From the NCBI RefSeq assembly GCF_018449475.1, contig NZ_JAHCQH010000012.1, positions 124,001-188,000 of the forward strand: a DNA stretch of 64,000 bases. The letters run 5' to 3'. The notes beneath the pieces are model-generated. The model was not told the DNA's origin. It was given only the letters and a program-made list of their open reading frames with translations, and did not search any database. Source of the DNA: Ancylobacter radicis (GTDB lineage Bacteria; Pseudomonadota; Alphaproteobacteria; Rhizobiales; Xanthobacteraceae). The translations under genes were made by a program, and so were the position numbers. Of the stretch, positions 34,815 through 43,718 are shown piece by piece. Each line of letters starts with the position of its first letter. Position 1 is the stretch's first letter.

Positions 34815-36065
34815 TCAGCCCAGCCCGACGAGGAGACGCTGCAGCGCCGCCTCGGTCGTGGCCAGATCCTGAACAAGCGCGATTCGCAGATAAGTCTCGC
34901 CGGGATTGCGCCCGTCCGCCTCGGCGCGGCACAGATAGGCGCCGGGCACGGTGCGCAGCCCCTCGCGCAGCCACAGCCGGCGGCAGGCTTCCTCGCCGCC
35001 GCCGACGCTGGCCACGTCGAGCCAGAGGAAGAAGCCGCCATCGGGCCGCTGATAGCCGAAACGCCCGGCCAGCAGCCGGTCCGCCAGATCGAACTTCGCC
35101 CGGTAGAGGTCGCGGCTGGCGACCACATGCGCCTCGTCCGCCAGCGCGGCGATGCCGACCATCTGCAGGGGCTCGGGCACCTGAGGCGCGGCCACGTTGC
35201 GGAACTCGCCGAAGGCTTCCATGAAGCGGCCGTCACCGGCGCAGAAGCCGAGGCGCAGGCCCGGCAGGCTGGACCGCTTGGAGAGCGAATTGAAGGCGAC
35301 GACGCCGGCATAGTCCGGCCCGGCCACTTCGAGAATGCCGGTCGGCGGCGCATCGCCGAGCCAGATCTCCGAATAGCATTCGTCGGCGAAGATCATCACC
35401 TCATGGAAGCGGCACAGCGCGACCAGCCGCTCCAGATAGGCGCGCGGGGCGATGGTGCCCTGCGGGTTGGCCGGCGAGGCCAGATAGACAGCGACCGCCC
35501 GTTCGAGCAGCGCGCGGTCCAGCGAATCGAGATCGGGCAGCCAGCCGCCTCCGGGAGGCAGCGGCAGCGGCACGCTCTCGCAGCCGGCGGCCTCGGCGCC
35601 CGCACCATAGGCGGCGTAGAACGGATTGGGCAGCAGCACGGCCGGAGTCGCACCATTGAGCTGCCCCTGCTTGTGCGGCGACAGCAGCCGGCGTGCCATC
35701 AGGGCGGCGAAGAACAGCCCCTCGCGCGAGCCATTGAGCACCAGCACCTCGCGCTCGGCATCGAGCGGGCGCGGCAGGCTGTAGCGGCGGGCGAACCAGT
35801 CGGCGCTCGCGCGGCGAAACTCCGGCAGGCCCTTGCCGGCGGGGTAGCGGCCGAAACCGTCGAGATGGGCGGCAAGCACGGTGCCGACGAAATCGGGCAT
35901 GGCGTGGCGCGGCTCGCCCACCGCGAGGCTGAGCGGGGCCTTGCCGGGGGTGAGGCCGGCGAGCAATTCGTTGAGGCGGATGAAAGGCGAGCGCGCCGCC
36001 GGGCCGGCATCGAGGGCCGGGGCGGAGGAATGTCGGGCATCGCCGCTGCGCAGGGGATCGGTCAC
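34815..36065 (-). CDS. pyridoxal-phosphate aminotransferase, class I/II (possible N-succinyl-diaminopimelate aminotransferase type)
   Basis: 416 residues from the GTG at 36065 (VTDPLRSGD); the longer frame upstream only reads through a tandem repeat array and is not coding. Fold I blocks: LAVGEPRHAMPDFV, YPAGKGLPEFR, VLVLNGSREGLFF, YLASPANPQGT, MIFADECYSEIW, PLP Lys263 in FNSLSKRSSLPGLRLGF, and the C-terminal RIALV with the substrate Arg. Enzymes of this group next to ftsK or in alphaproteobacteria are often called DapC (lysine branch) but specificity is not provable from sequence. Expressed with ftsK: the gap is 26 bp. Confidence 0.8.
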   Translation of the reverse strand: MTDPLRSGDARHSSAPALDAGPAARSPFIRLNELLAGLTPGKAPLSLAVGEPRHAMPDFVGTVLAAHLDGFGRYPAGKGLPEFRRASADWFARRYSLPRPLDAEREVLVLNGSREGLFFAALMARRLLSPHKQGQLNGATPAVLLPNPFYAAYGAGAEAAGCESVPLPLPPGGGWLPDLDSLDRALLERAVAVYLASPANPQGTIAPRAYLERLVALCRFHEVMIFADECYSEIWLGDAPPTGILEVAGPDYAGVVAFNSLSKRSSLPGLRLGFCAGDGRFMEAFGEFRNVAAPQVPEPLQMVGIAALADEAHVVASRDLYRAKFDLADRLLAGRFGYQRPDGGFFLWLDVASVGGGEEACRRLWLREGLRTVPGAYLCRAEADGRNPGETYLRIALVQDLATTEAALQRLLVGLG

Positions 36066-36172
36066 GAAAAGGTCTCGGCAGGCCCCGCGGAAATGCGGGC
36101 TCTCGCCGGCAGGATAGAGCGCGCGCGGTAAAGGCGTTCTTAACCATGTACGCCCCGACGCCAGATGGGGCG

Positions 36173-36388
36173 CAAGAAAACCGGTGCGGGACGCCCGCGC
36201 CGGACGTGAACGAAACCACGGCGCCCGGCTCCGGCAGAAACGGACACGAAAGCCCCAGCGCGAGGCCCCAGAGACTGGAATGGAAAATCCCGGTGCGGGG
36301 CGCCCGCAGGGGCTGAAACGGAAACCCCGGCGCGGGGCGCCAGCGGGAGGCTGAAATGAAAAACCCCGGCGCGAAGCGCCGGGGCAGG
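36173..36388 (-). repeat. tandem array of 38-bp units derived from the amtB terminator
   Basis: Three exact-length 38-bp units at 36275-36312, 36313-36350 and 36351-36388, each starting CTG(A/G)AA and containing an A-run, then (C)CCCGG(C/T)GCGGGGCGCC or a close variant. Degenerate units continue back to 36173. The unit nearest amtB has the cleanest hairpin; the outer ones are decayed. Confidence 0.8.
36359..36384 (-). terminator. intrinsic terminator of glnK-amtB
   Basis: On the minus strand: perfect 9-bp stem CCCCGGCGC / GCGCCGGGG with loop TTC, followed by five T residues, 58 bp after the amtB stop. Confidence 0.8.
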
Positions 36389-36442
36389 CCGCGACAGCGG
36401 CAGCAGCGGGACGGGCCGGCGCGCGAGGCGCCGGCGCCGAAA

Positions 36443-37915
36443 TCAGCTGTGATAGGCGCGCTCGCCGTGATCGACGATGTCGAGACCCTCGCGCTCCTTC
36501 TCCACCGACGGACGCAGGCCGACGATGATGTTGACGATCCAGAACAGGATCGCGGAGCCGACGCCCGACCACACCACCGTGACCAGCACGCCCTTGATCT
36601 GCGCCATGACCTGGGTGGCCATGTCGTAGGGCGCAACCGCGCCGGCGACGTAGTCATAGATGCCGGTGCCGCCGAGGGACGGGCTGACCAGGATGCCGGT
36701 GCCGATGGCGCCGACAATGCCGCCCACGCCATGGACGCCGAACACGTCGAGGCTGTCGTCATAGCCGAACGCGTTCTTCACCGTGGTGCAGAAGAAGAAG
36801 CAGACGATGCCGGTGACGAAGCCGAGGACGATGGAGCCGCCGGGGCCGGCGAAGCCCGCCGCCGGCGTGACCGCCACCAGACCGGCGACGACACCCGAGG
36901 CCAGGCCGAGCAGGCTGGGCTTGCCCTTGGCGAGCCACTCGACCAGCGCCCAGCCCAGAGCCGCCGCGGCCGGGGCCACGAAGGTGTTGAGCACGGCGAG
37001 GACGGTGAGCGGCGCCGCTTCGAGGTTGGAGCCGGCGTTGAAGCCGAACCAGCCAACCCACAGCAGGGCGGTGCCGACCAGCGCGAAGGGCAGCGAGTGG
37101 GGCGGCATCAGTTCCTTGCCGTAGCCGGTGCGCTTGCCAATGATGAGCGCGCCGACGAGGCCGGCAATACCGGCATTGATGTGAACCACAGTGCCGCCGG
37201 CGAAGTCGATGGCGCCGAAGGAGAAGATCAGGCCGGTGTCGGCGAGGATGGCATCAAGAGCGGCCTGAGCGGCCTCCTTGGCAGCCGGATCGGTAGCAGC
37301 GGCAAGAGCCTTGGCAGCGGCGTCAACCGCGTCCGGGCCGGCCCAGTACCACACCATGTGGGCCATCGGAAAATAGATGAACGTCACCCAGAGCGGGATG
37401 AACAGCACGATGGCCGAGAACTTGATGCGCTCGGCGAAGGCGCCGATGATCAGGGCCGGGGTGATGGCGGCGAAGGTCAGCTGGAAGACCACGAACACCA
37501 GCTCGGGAATGGCCACGCCCACCGAGAAGGTGGCGCCCAGCGATTCCAGAGTCACGCCGTTGAGGAACAGCTTGGAGAAGCCGCCAATGAAGGACGAGCC
37601 GCCGGTGAAGGCCAGGCTGTAGCCGTAGACAAACCAGATGATCGTGACGATGCAGACCGAATAGAAGACCTGCGCGATCACCGACAGGAAGTTCTTGGCG
37701 CGGACGAGGCCGCCATAGAACAGAGCGAGGCCGGGGACGGCCATCATCAGCACGAGGATGGTGCTCAGCAGCATCCAGGTGGTGTCGGCCTTGTTGATCG
37801 CCGGCGCCGCCGGCGCCGCGGCAACCGCCGCATCCTGGGCGAACGCGGCGGCTGATGCCAGCGCCGTCACCGCCAGCGCGGGAAGACCCGCGCGTATCCA
37901 ATTCTTCATCGTCAT
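36443..37915 (-). CDS. amtB: ammonium transporter
   Basis: 490 residues from the ATG reading MTMKNWIRAG, with GGAG ten bases upstream; a TTG at 37936 is less likely. A signal-like N-terminus (LPALAVTALASAAAFAQ) precedes an Ala-rich stretch and 11 membrane segments. Amt blocks: MLLSTILVLMMAVPGLALFYGGLVRAKN, FAGGTVVHINAGIAGLVGALIIG, GWFGFNAGSN and FGYDDSLDVFGVHGVGGIVGAIGTG, including the twin channel histidines (His in VVHINAG and VFGVHGVGG). It takes up ammonium under nitrogen limitation and is blocked by GlnK, whose gene is 50 bp upstream. Confidence 0.96.
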   Translation of the reverse strand: MTMKNWIRAGLPALAVTALASAAAFAQDAAVAAAPAAPAINKADTTWMLLSTILVLMMAVPGLALFYGGLVRAKNFLSVIAQVFYSVCIVTIIWFVYGYSLAFTGGSSFIGGFSKLFLNGVTLESLGATFSVGVAIPELVFVVFQLTFAAITPALIIGAFAERIKFSAIVLFIPLWVTFIYFPMAHMVWYWAGPDAVDAAAKALAAATDPAAKEAAQAALDAILADTGLIFSFGAIDFAGGTVVHINAGIAGLVGALIIGKRTGYGKELMPPHSLPFALVGTALLWVGWFGFNAGSNLEAAPLTVLAVLNTFVAPAAAALGWALVEWLAKGKPSLLGLASGVVAGLVAVTPAAGFAGPGGSIVLGFVTGIVCFFFCTTVKNAFGYDDSLDVFGVHGVGGIVGAIGTGILVSPSLGGTGIYDYVAGAVAPYDMATQVMAQIKGVLVTVVWSGVGSAILFWIVNIIVGLRPSVEKEREGLDIVDHGERAYHS

Positions 37916-37965
37916 GGGTTCAATGCTCCGTCGCAATCGGAAAAGTCGGGATCAATGGCGCTGGC

Positions 37966-38618
<653 letters not shown>

Positions 38619-39509
38619 TCAAATGGCTTCACCCACGGGCCGGATCAGGCCTTCCTGTGCCACCGAGGCGACGAGCCGGCCGGCCTGATCGTAGATGAGG
38701 CCGCGGGCAAGGCCGCGTGCCCCGGAGGCGCTGGGGCTGTCCTGGACATAGAGCAGCCAGCCATCGGCGCGGAACGGGCGGTGCAGCCACAGCGCATGAT
38801 CGAGGCTGGCGGCCTGGATGCGGCTACCCAGCACGCTGGTGCCATGCACCACGGTGGTCGCCTCGAGCAGCGTCATGTCGGTGGCGTAGGCCAGCACGGC
38901 ACGATGCAGCGCCGGATCGTCCGGCAGCGCCTGGGCGGCGCGGAACCAGACCCTGCGCCGGGGCACGGCATGGCGCTCGCCGAGGCCGATCGGCTTCAGC
39001 TCGATCGGACGCGGGCGCAGCCAATAGTTCCGCACCGGCTCCGGCAACCCCGCCAGCACGCTGTCGGCGAGATCATGGATACCCGGCACATCCTGCGGCG
39101 CGGGCACCGGGCCTTCGAGGTCGAGCTGGTGGTCGAGGCCGGGTTCCTCGCGGTGGAAGGAGACCGACATGATGAAGATCGGCCGCCCGTGCTGGATCGC
39201 CACCGTGCGCCGTGTGGCGAAGGAGCGCCCGTCGCGCACCCGCTCGACCTCGTAGAGGATGGGGGCGGCGGGATCGCCGGCCAGCAGGAAATAGGCGTGC
39301 AGCGAATGGGCGGCGATGTCGACCGTGCGCTGCGCGGCCACCAGCGCCTGCGCCAGCACCTGCCCGCCGAAGACACGGGTGCGGAATGGCCAGGATTCCG
39401 GCGGATTCCGGCCGCGGAACAGATTCACCTCGAGCGGTTCAAGATCGAGCAGGTCGACCAGTTCGGCGGTGCTCGATCCCGGCGGGCGCGATGCTGCGGC
39501 GTCACTCAT
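38619..39509 (-). CDS. tesB: acyl-CoA thioesterase II
   Basis: 296 residues, the double hot-dog TesB. VFGGQVLAQALVAAQRTV, HSLHAYFLLAGDP and YEVERVRDGRSFATRRTVAIQHGRPIF form the first half; the second has YATDMTLLEAT, with the catalytic Asp, and SLDHALWLHRPFRADGWLLYVQDSPSASGARGLARGLIY, with the conserved Gln. It hydrolyses medium- and long-chain acyl-CoA. It faces away from the UbiH-like gene; the 163-bp gap between them holds both promoters but no clear boxes were found. Confidence 0.94.
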   Translation of the reverse strand: MSDAAASRPPGSSTAELVDLLDLEPLEVNLFRGRNPPESWPFRTRVFGGQVLAQALVAAQRTVDIAAHSLHAYFLLAGDPAAPILYEVERVRDGRSFATRRTVAIQHGRPIFIMSVSFHREEPGLDHQLDLEGPVPAPQDVPGIHDLADSVLAGLPEPVRNYWLRPRPIELKPIGLGERHAVPRRRVWFRAAQALPDDPALHRAVLAYATDMTLLEATTVVHGTSVLGSRIQAASLDHALWLHRPFRADGWLLYVQDSPSASGARGLARGLIYDQAGRLVASVAQEGLIRPVGEAI

Positions 39510-39672
39510 GGTCGCTCCGGCTCCCGGCTCATTGTCCCCTGCCCGTAGCTAAGGCATAGGATGGGGCGGACACAATCCGCCGCAGGCGGGTCGTCGTCCC
39601 GCCTGCGCACTCCCACGTATTGAGAGAGGCCGGCAGCGGGGCCAGAACGGCCCGATCAAGGAGGCATGAGCG

Positions 39673-40905
39673 ATGGATCACACCACATCTCACGGCGCGG
39701 TCATCGCCGGCGGCGGGCTCGCCGGGCTGACGCTGGCGCTCGCGCTGCGCCAGGGGCTGGGCGAGACGGCGCGTCTGGCGGTCGCCGATCCGGTATTCGC
39801 CCGCGCACAGGTCAAGAGCGCGGACATGCGCGCCTCCGCCTTCGCCGCCGGGGCGCGGCGGCTGTTCGAGACGCTCGGCGTGTGGGAGCGCGTGGCGGGC
39901 GAGGCGCAGCCCATGCTCGCCATGGAGATCACCGATTCCAAGCTCTCCGACGCGGCACGGCCGGTGTTCCTGTCCTTCGACGGCGAGGTCGCGCCGGGCG
40001 AGCCCTTCGCCCATATGGTGCCGAACGCGGTGCTTCAGGACGCGATGACCGAGCTGGCCCGCGACCGCGGCATCGAACTTCTGCCGGCCGGCGTCGCCTC
40101 CTTCACGCCCCGCACTGCGGCCACCCAGATCACCCTCTCCGACGGCACGGCGACCCGCGCGGCGCTGCTCGCGGCCTGCGATGGCGGGCGCTCGAAGCTG
40201 CGGGCGATGGCCGGCATCGGCGTCGTCGGCTGGTCCTATCACCAGTCGGCCATCGTCATGACGGTCGGCCATGAGCGCCCGCATGAGGGCAAGGCGATCG
40301 AGCATTTCCTGCCCGCCGGGCCGTTCGCCATCCTGCCGCTGACCGGCAACCGCTCCTCCGTCGTCTGGACCGAGGCAACGGAGACGGCGCAGAGCCTGCT
40401 GAGGCTGCCGCGCATCCTGCTGCTCGACGAGTTGGAGCGCCGCTTCGGCCTGGAATGGGGCGCGCTGGAGATTCTGGACGAGCCGAAGGCGTTCCCGCTC
40501 GGCTTCCAGATGGCGCGCCGCTTCATCGGCGAGCGCCTCGCTCTGGTGGGCGATGCCGCCCACACCATCCACCCGATCGCCGGGCAGGGCATCAATATGG
40601 GCCTGCGCGATGTCGCCGCACTCGCCGAGGCGATGACCGACGCCGCCCGGCTCGGCCTCGACATGGGCAGCGTCGACGTGCTGGAGCGTTACCAGCGTTG
40701 GCGCCGCTTCGACACGCTGACCATGGGCGCGGCGACGGATGGGCTGAACCGGCTGTTCGGCCAGCGCAACGATGTCGCCCGGCTGATGCGCGATGTCGGA
40801 CTCGGCCTGGTGGAGCGCCTGCCGCGGCTGAAGGACTTCTTCATCCGCGACGCCGCCGGCATTGTCGGGGCGGCCCCGCGCCTGCTGCGCGGCGAGGCGT
40901 TGTAA
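39673..40905 (+). CDS. ubiH: FAD-dependent ubiquinone-biosynthesis hydroxylase (UbiH/UbiF/Coq6 family)
   Basis: 410 residues. N-terminal FAD fold AVIAGGGLAGLTLALALR with GxGxxG; a middle substrate region SADMRASAFAAGARRLFETLGVW; and the C-terminal FAD motif LVGDAAHTIHPIAGQGINMGLRDVAAL. This is the UbiH/UbiF/VisC/Coq6 group, which hydroxylates the aromatic ring in ubiquinone synthesis. The exact carbon attacked cannot be told: alphaproteobacterial members (UbiL, UbiH, UbiF) differ in regioselectivity. Convergent with the Trm112-like gene, 4 bp away. Confidence 0.88.
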   Translation: MDHTTSHGAVIAGGGLAGLTLALALRQGLGETARLAVADPVFARAQVKSADMRASAFAAGARRLFETLGVWERVAGEAQPMLAMEITDSKLSDAARPVFLSFDGEVAPGEPFAHMVPNAVLQDAMTELARDRGIELLPAGVASFTPRTAATQITLSDGTATRAALLAACDGGRSKLRAMAGIGVVGWSYHQSAIVMTVGHERPHEGKAIEHFLPAGPFAILPLTGNRSSVVWTEATETAQSLLRLPRILLLDELERRFGLEWGALEILDEPKAFPLGFQMARRFIGERLALVGDAAHTIHPIAGQGINMGLRDVAALAEAMTDAARLGLDMGSVDVLERYQRWRRFDTLTMGAATDGLNRLFGQRNDVARLMRDVGLGLVERLPRLKDFFIRDAAGIVGAAPRLLRGEAL

Positions 40906-40909
40906 CGCC

Positions 40910-41134
40910 TCAGCGCCGCTCGGCCTCTTCCTCGGAGAGTTGGCGGGCCTCGTCCGCCAGCATGATGGGAATGCCGTCGCGGATTGGATAGGCGAGGCGC
41001 GCCGGGCGCGAGATCAGCTCATGGGCCGCGCGGTCATATTCCAGCGTCGCCTTGGTTACCGGGCAGACGAGGATTTCCAGCAGCTTGGGATCGAGCTCGT
41101 AGCCGGAACGGGGGGACGGTGTGGTCTCGGCCAT
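40910..41134 (-). CDS. Trm112 family protein
   Basis: 74 residues. [19 protein letters not shown], then [26 protein letters not shown]: the short Trm112/YcaR fold. Only one Cys remains of the zinc-binding set, as is common in bacterial members. Eukaryotic and archaeal Trm112 are activating partners of methyltransferases; in bacteria the role is not settled. Convergent with the UbiH-like gene. Confidence 0.85.
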   Translation of the reverse strand: MAETTPSPRSGYELDPKLLEILVCPVTKATLEYDRAAHELISRPARLAYPIRDGIPIMLADEARQLSEEEAERR

Positions 41135-41255
41135 GGCGGCATCTCCTGAAGCAGACGAGGGCCCGGCGCGACACCGGGATTTTGCGCTATATAGCGCAGC
41201 CGGCTGACATTCTCACGTCAGCCGCCGCATCTTGCCTCCCCAGAGAACCCCGCCA

Positions 41256-41930
41256 ATGGACACGTCCCAGCTCGATCTCGTCTATGAGCCGCGCCTGCAT
41301 GGCGAGACGGTCCAGCAATGGGTGTTCCGCCGCCTTCGCCGCTCGGTGATGAGCGGGCGCTTCCCGCCCGGACAGGCGGTAACGATACGCGGCCTTGCCG
41401 AGGCGCTGGGCGTCTCCGCCATGCCGGTGCGCGAGGCGCTGCGCCGGCTGGTGGCCGAGCGCGCACTGGTGCTGCTCGACAACCGCCGGGCGCGCGTGCC
41501 GGAAATGACCGCCCGGCGCTTCGAGGAATTGATGGCCGCGCGCACGCTGCTGGAATGCGAGGCGGCCTCGCGCGCCCTGCCGCTGGCGGATCGCGGCTTC
41601 ATCCGCCGGCTCCACGCGCTCAACCGCGATTCGGACGCGGCGGTGGAGGCGAACGACACCGAGGCGATGATCGAGACCAACCTCGCCTTCCATGGCGCGC
41701 TGTATGGGGGGCGGCCGGACAATGTGCTGCTGCCGCTGATCGAATCGGTCTGGCTTCAGATCGGCCCGTTCATGCGCATGGCGCTGGAAGACCTTGAGAC
41801 CCATTACCCGGTCGACCGCCATGCCGAGGCGCTGGCGGCGCTGGAAGCCCGGGACGAGGCGGCCCTGCGCCGCGCCATCGAGGCCGACATTCGCGACGGC
41901 ATCGGCCATCTGAGGGCCAGGCTGGGCTAG
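41256..41930 (+). CDS. GntR family transcriptional regulator (FCD subfamily)
   Basis: 224 residues from ATG 41256 (MDTSQLDLVYEPR); an upstream TTG is possible. Winged helix: VFRRLRRSVMSGRFPPGQAVTIRGLAEALGVSAMPVREALRRLVAERALVLLDN. The FCD ligand domain has LLECEAASRALPLADR, ETNLAFHGALYGG (metal-binding Asp/His set partly present) and a late HAEALAALEARDEAALRRAIEADI. It senses an unknown small acid. The next gene, convergent, is a class I amidotransferase-like gamma-glutamyl hydrolase, which could be a target but is transcribed away. Confidence 0.85.
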   Translation: MDTSQLDLVYEPRLHGETVQQWVFRRLRRSVMSGRFPPGQAVTIRGLAEALGVSAMPVREALRRLVAERALVLLDNRRARVPEMTARRFEELMAARTLLECEAASRALPLADRGFIRRLHALNRDSDAAVEANDTEAMIETNLAFHGALYGGRPDNVLLPLIESVWLQIGPFMRMALEDLETHYPVDRHAEALAALEARDEAALRRAIEADIRDGIGHLRARLG

Positions 41931-41946
41931 GGGCTACAGTCGTGCC

Positions 41947-42033
41947 GTCATGCCCGGGCTTGGCCCGGGCATCCATGAATTCGTTGCGGAAGCGGCCCAA
42001 GACGTGGATGGCCGGGCCAAGCCCGGCCATGAC
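41947..42033. repeat. paired REP-like palindromes in inverted order (BIME-like)
   Basis: Two palindromes, 41950-41972 (ATGCCCGGG-N5-CCCGGGCAT) and 42008-42030 (ATGGCCGGG-N5-CCCGGCCAT), each flanked outward by GTC / GAC and lying in opposite orientation, so that the whole 87-bp stretch is itself an imperfect inverted repeat. It fills the space between two convergent genes and may act as a two-way transcript end. Confidence 0.75.
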
Positions 42034-42056
42034 GGTAGGAACCGTCGTAAGATCGC

Positions 42057-42860
42057 TCAGACCGCCGCCTTGAGCTTCGGCGCGCCGCGGCGCGCCTCGC
42101 CATAGAGCCGGGCGGCCGTGCCGAAGGCGGTGAAGACGCCGGAGGAGAGTTTGTCTTCCCAGAAGCGCCATTCCGGGTGCCACTGGATGGCGATGTTGAA
42201 GCCCGGCGTGTTCGGCACGCGGAAGGCCTCGATCGTGCCGTCCTCGGCCTGTGCCTCGATCTCGACGGCGGGGGCGAGCTGGGCCACGCCCTGACCGTGC
42301 AGCGAGTTGACCCGCCAGCGATCCGCGCCGGCCAGGCTGGCCAGCAGGCCGCCCGGCGCCAGCGCCACGTCATGGGCGGGCGCGTATTGGCCATCGAGGT
42401 CGAGGCTCGAATCCTCGCGATGGTCGAACCGGCCGGGCTGCTGGTAGAGCTTCTGGAACAGTGTGCCGCCCAGCGCGACATTCATCTCCTGAAAGCCCCG
42501 GCAGACGCCGAACAGCGGCACGCCGCGTTCCAGCGCCGCCTTGATCAGCGGCAGCGAGATATCGTCGCGGTGCGGATCGGCCGGCAGCGGCGGATCATGC
42601 GGCAGGTCGCCATAATGCTGCGGGCCGACATTGGACGGGCTGCCGGGCAGGAAAATGCCGTCGACGAGATCGAGAATCTCCTCGATCACCACGCGCTCCG
42701 GCGCCATCGCGGCATCGACCGCCGAAATGGTGCCGGGGATCAGCACCGGCATGGCCTGCGCGCCGCGCGCGACGGCATAGATGTATTTCTCGGTAACGCC
42801 GTGAGTGTTCTGACCATTGATCGTTTTCACGTCGCTGATCACGCCGATGACTGGCCGCAT
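42057..42860 (-). CDS. gamma-glutamyl-gamma-aminobutyrate hydrolase family protein (peptidase C26, PuuD-like)
   Basis: 267 residues from the ATG reading MRPVIGVISDVK; the longer frame upstream reads through other genes. The triad is seen: Cys120 in GVPLFGVCRGFQEMNV, and His228-P-E230 in AIQWHPEW. FLPGSPSNVGPQHY holds the oxyanion region and VNSLHGQGV the loop that binds the gamma-glutamyl group. PuuD-type enzymes cut gamma-glutamyl-GABA in putrescine breakdown; other members of C26 act on similar gamma-glutamyl amides. No other puu genes are next to it, so the substrate is uncertain. Confidence 0.88.
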   Translation of the reverse strand: MRPVIGVISDVKTINGQNTHGVTEKYIYAVARGAQAMPVLIPGTISAVDAAMAPERVVIEEILDLVDGIFLPGSPSNVGPQHYGDLPHDPPLPADPHRDDISLPLIKAALERGVPLFGVCRGFQEMNVALGGTLFQKLYQQPGRFDHREDSSLDLDGQYAPAHDVALAPGGLLASLAGADRWRVNSLHGQGVAQLAPAVEIEAQAEDGTIEAFRVPNTPGFNIAIQWHPEWRFWEDKLSSGVFTAFGTAARLYGEARRGAPKLKAAV

Positions 42861-43053
42861 GATGCCTACCCTGAATTCCGGTTCCCCGATGTGGGAGCGG
42901 CACCCCTTTCCTGTCAACCGGGAGAGCGCGCGTGAGCCATGCAATCCGTGCCGCCCTCCTGCGCGGTTCTCGTGCGCCGCTCGCGTGCGCCACTCTTGCG
43001 GCACAGGGGCCGGCGGCACTAGAAGCGGGGCACGTTCACACGGCGGACCGCCC

Positions 43054-43617
43054 ATGCCGACAGCTCTGACCTCGCAGGATTTGTTCGACCGCTTCACCGA
43101 GCTGGGGATCGCCACCCGCACGGTGGAACACCCGCCGCTGTTCACGGTGGAGGATTCGCAGGCGCTGCGCGGCGAGATCGCCGGCGGGCATACCAAGAAC
43201 CTCTTTCTCAAGGACAAGAAGGGCAATCTCTTCCTTGTCGTGGTCGAGGAGGAGGCCCGCGTCGACCTCAAGAGCCTGCATGTCCCGCTGGGCGCGGCGA
43301 GCCGGCTCTCCTTCGGTAGCGCCGAGCTTCTGGAGGAGGTGCTGGGCGTAAAGCCGGGCGCCGTCACCGCCTTCGGCCCGGTCAACGACACGCAGGGCCG
43401 CGTCACCGTCGTGCTCGATGCCGGGCTGATGGCGTATGAGGTCATCAACTGCCACCCGCTGGTGAACACGGCGACCACCACCATTGCCCGCGACGACCTG
43501 ATCCGCTTCCTGCGCGCCACCGGCCATGAGCCGATCATCCTGGCCGTGCCGCGCCGGGCGGAAGAGACGAAAGATGAGGCGGGCGGCGAGGCCGGGGGCG
43601 AGGCTACGCCGGGCTGA
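43054..43617 (+). CDS. prolyl-tRNA editing protein (YbaK/ProX deacylase family)
   Basis: 187 residues from ATG 43054 (MPTALTSQDLFDRF); the frame open before it is not needed. The editing fold shows EHPPLFTVEDSQALRGEIAGGHTKNLFLKDKKGNLFLVVVEEE with the conserved Lys, then SFGSAELLEEVLGVKPGAVTAFGPVNDT and a late CHPLVNTATTTI with the Gly-rich or Asn-Thr motif. This is the free-standing ProX/PrdX type that removes Ala from mis-charged tRNA-Pro. A Glu/Gly-rich tail ends it. The gap to the PuuD-like gene is divergent (193 bp) with no clear promoter found. Confidence 0.85.
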   Translation: MPTALTSQDLFDRFTELGIATRTVEHPPLFTVEDSQALRGEIAGGHTKNLFLKDKKGNLFLVVVEEEARVDLKSLHVPLGAASRLSFGSAELLEEVLGVKPGAVTAFGPVNDTQGRVTVVLDAGLMAYEVINCHPLVNTATTTIARDDLIRFLRATGHEPIILAVPRRAEETKDEAGGEAGGEATPG

Positions 43618-43718
43618 TCGTGCCGTGCCGAAGCGGTTGCATTCACGCACCGGCCAACCATGTTAGAGCGGCGCACGCGAGAGGCGGGCGCGACGAGGAT
43701 TGCGAGGGGACGACACCC

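Larger units (their letters stand above)
36066..36442. other. intergenic region filled by a tandem hairpin array
   Basis: 377 bp between amtB and the aminotransferase gene. Almost all of it (36173-36388) is a decaying tandem array whose last unit is the amtB terminator. No gene. Confidence 0.7.

Noticed and set aside
32206-34872. An 888-residue plus-strand frame opposite ftsK
   Set aside because: Shadow of the strongly supported ftsK gene; composition typical of antisense frames.
36066-36572. Possible N-terminal extension of the aminotransferase with repeated GF-x-P-x-GAPR peptides
   Set aside because: It is the translated 38-bp terminator array; the enzyme fold starts after the GTG at 36065.
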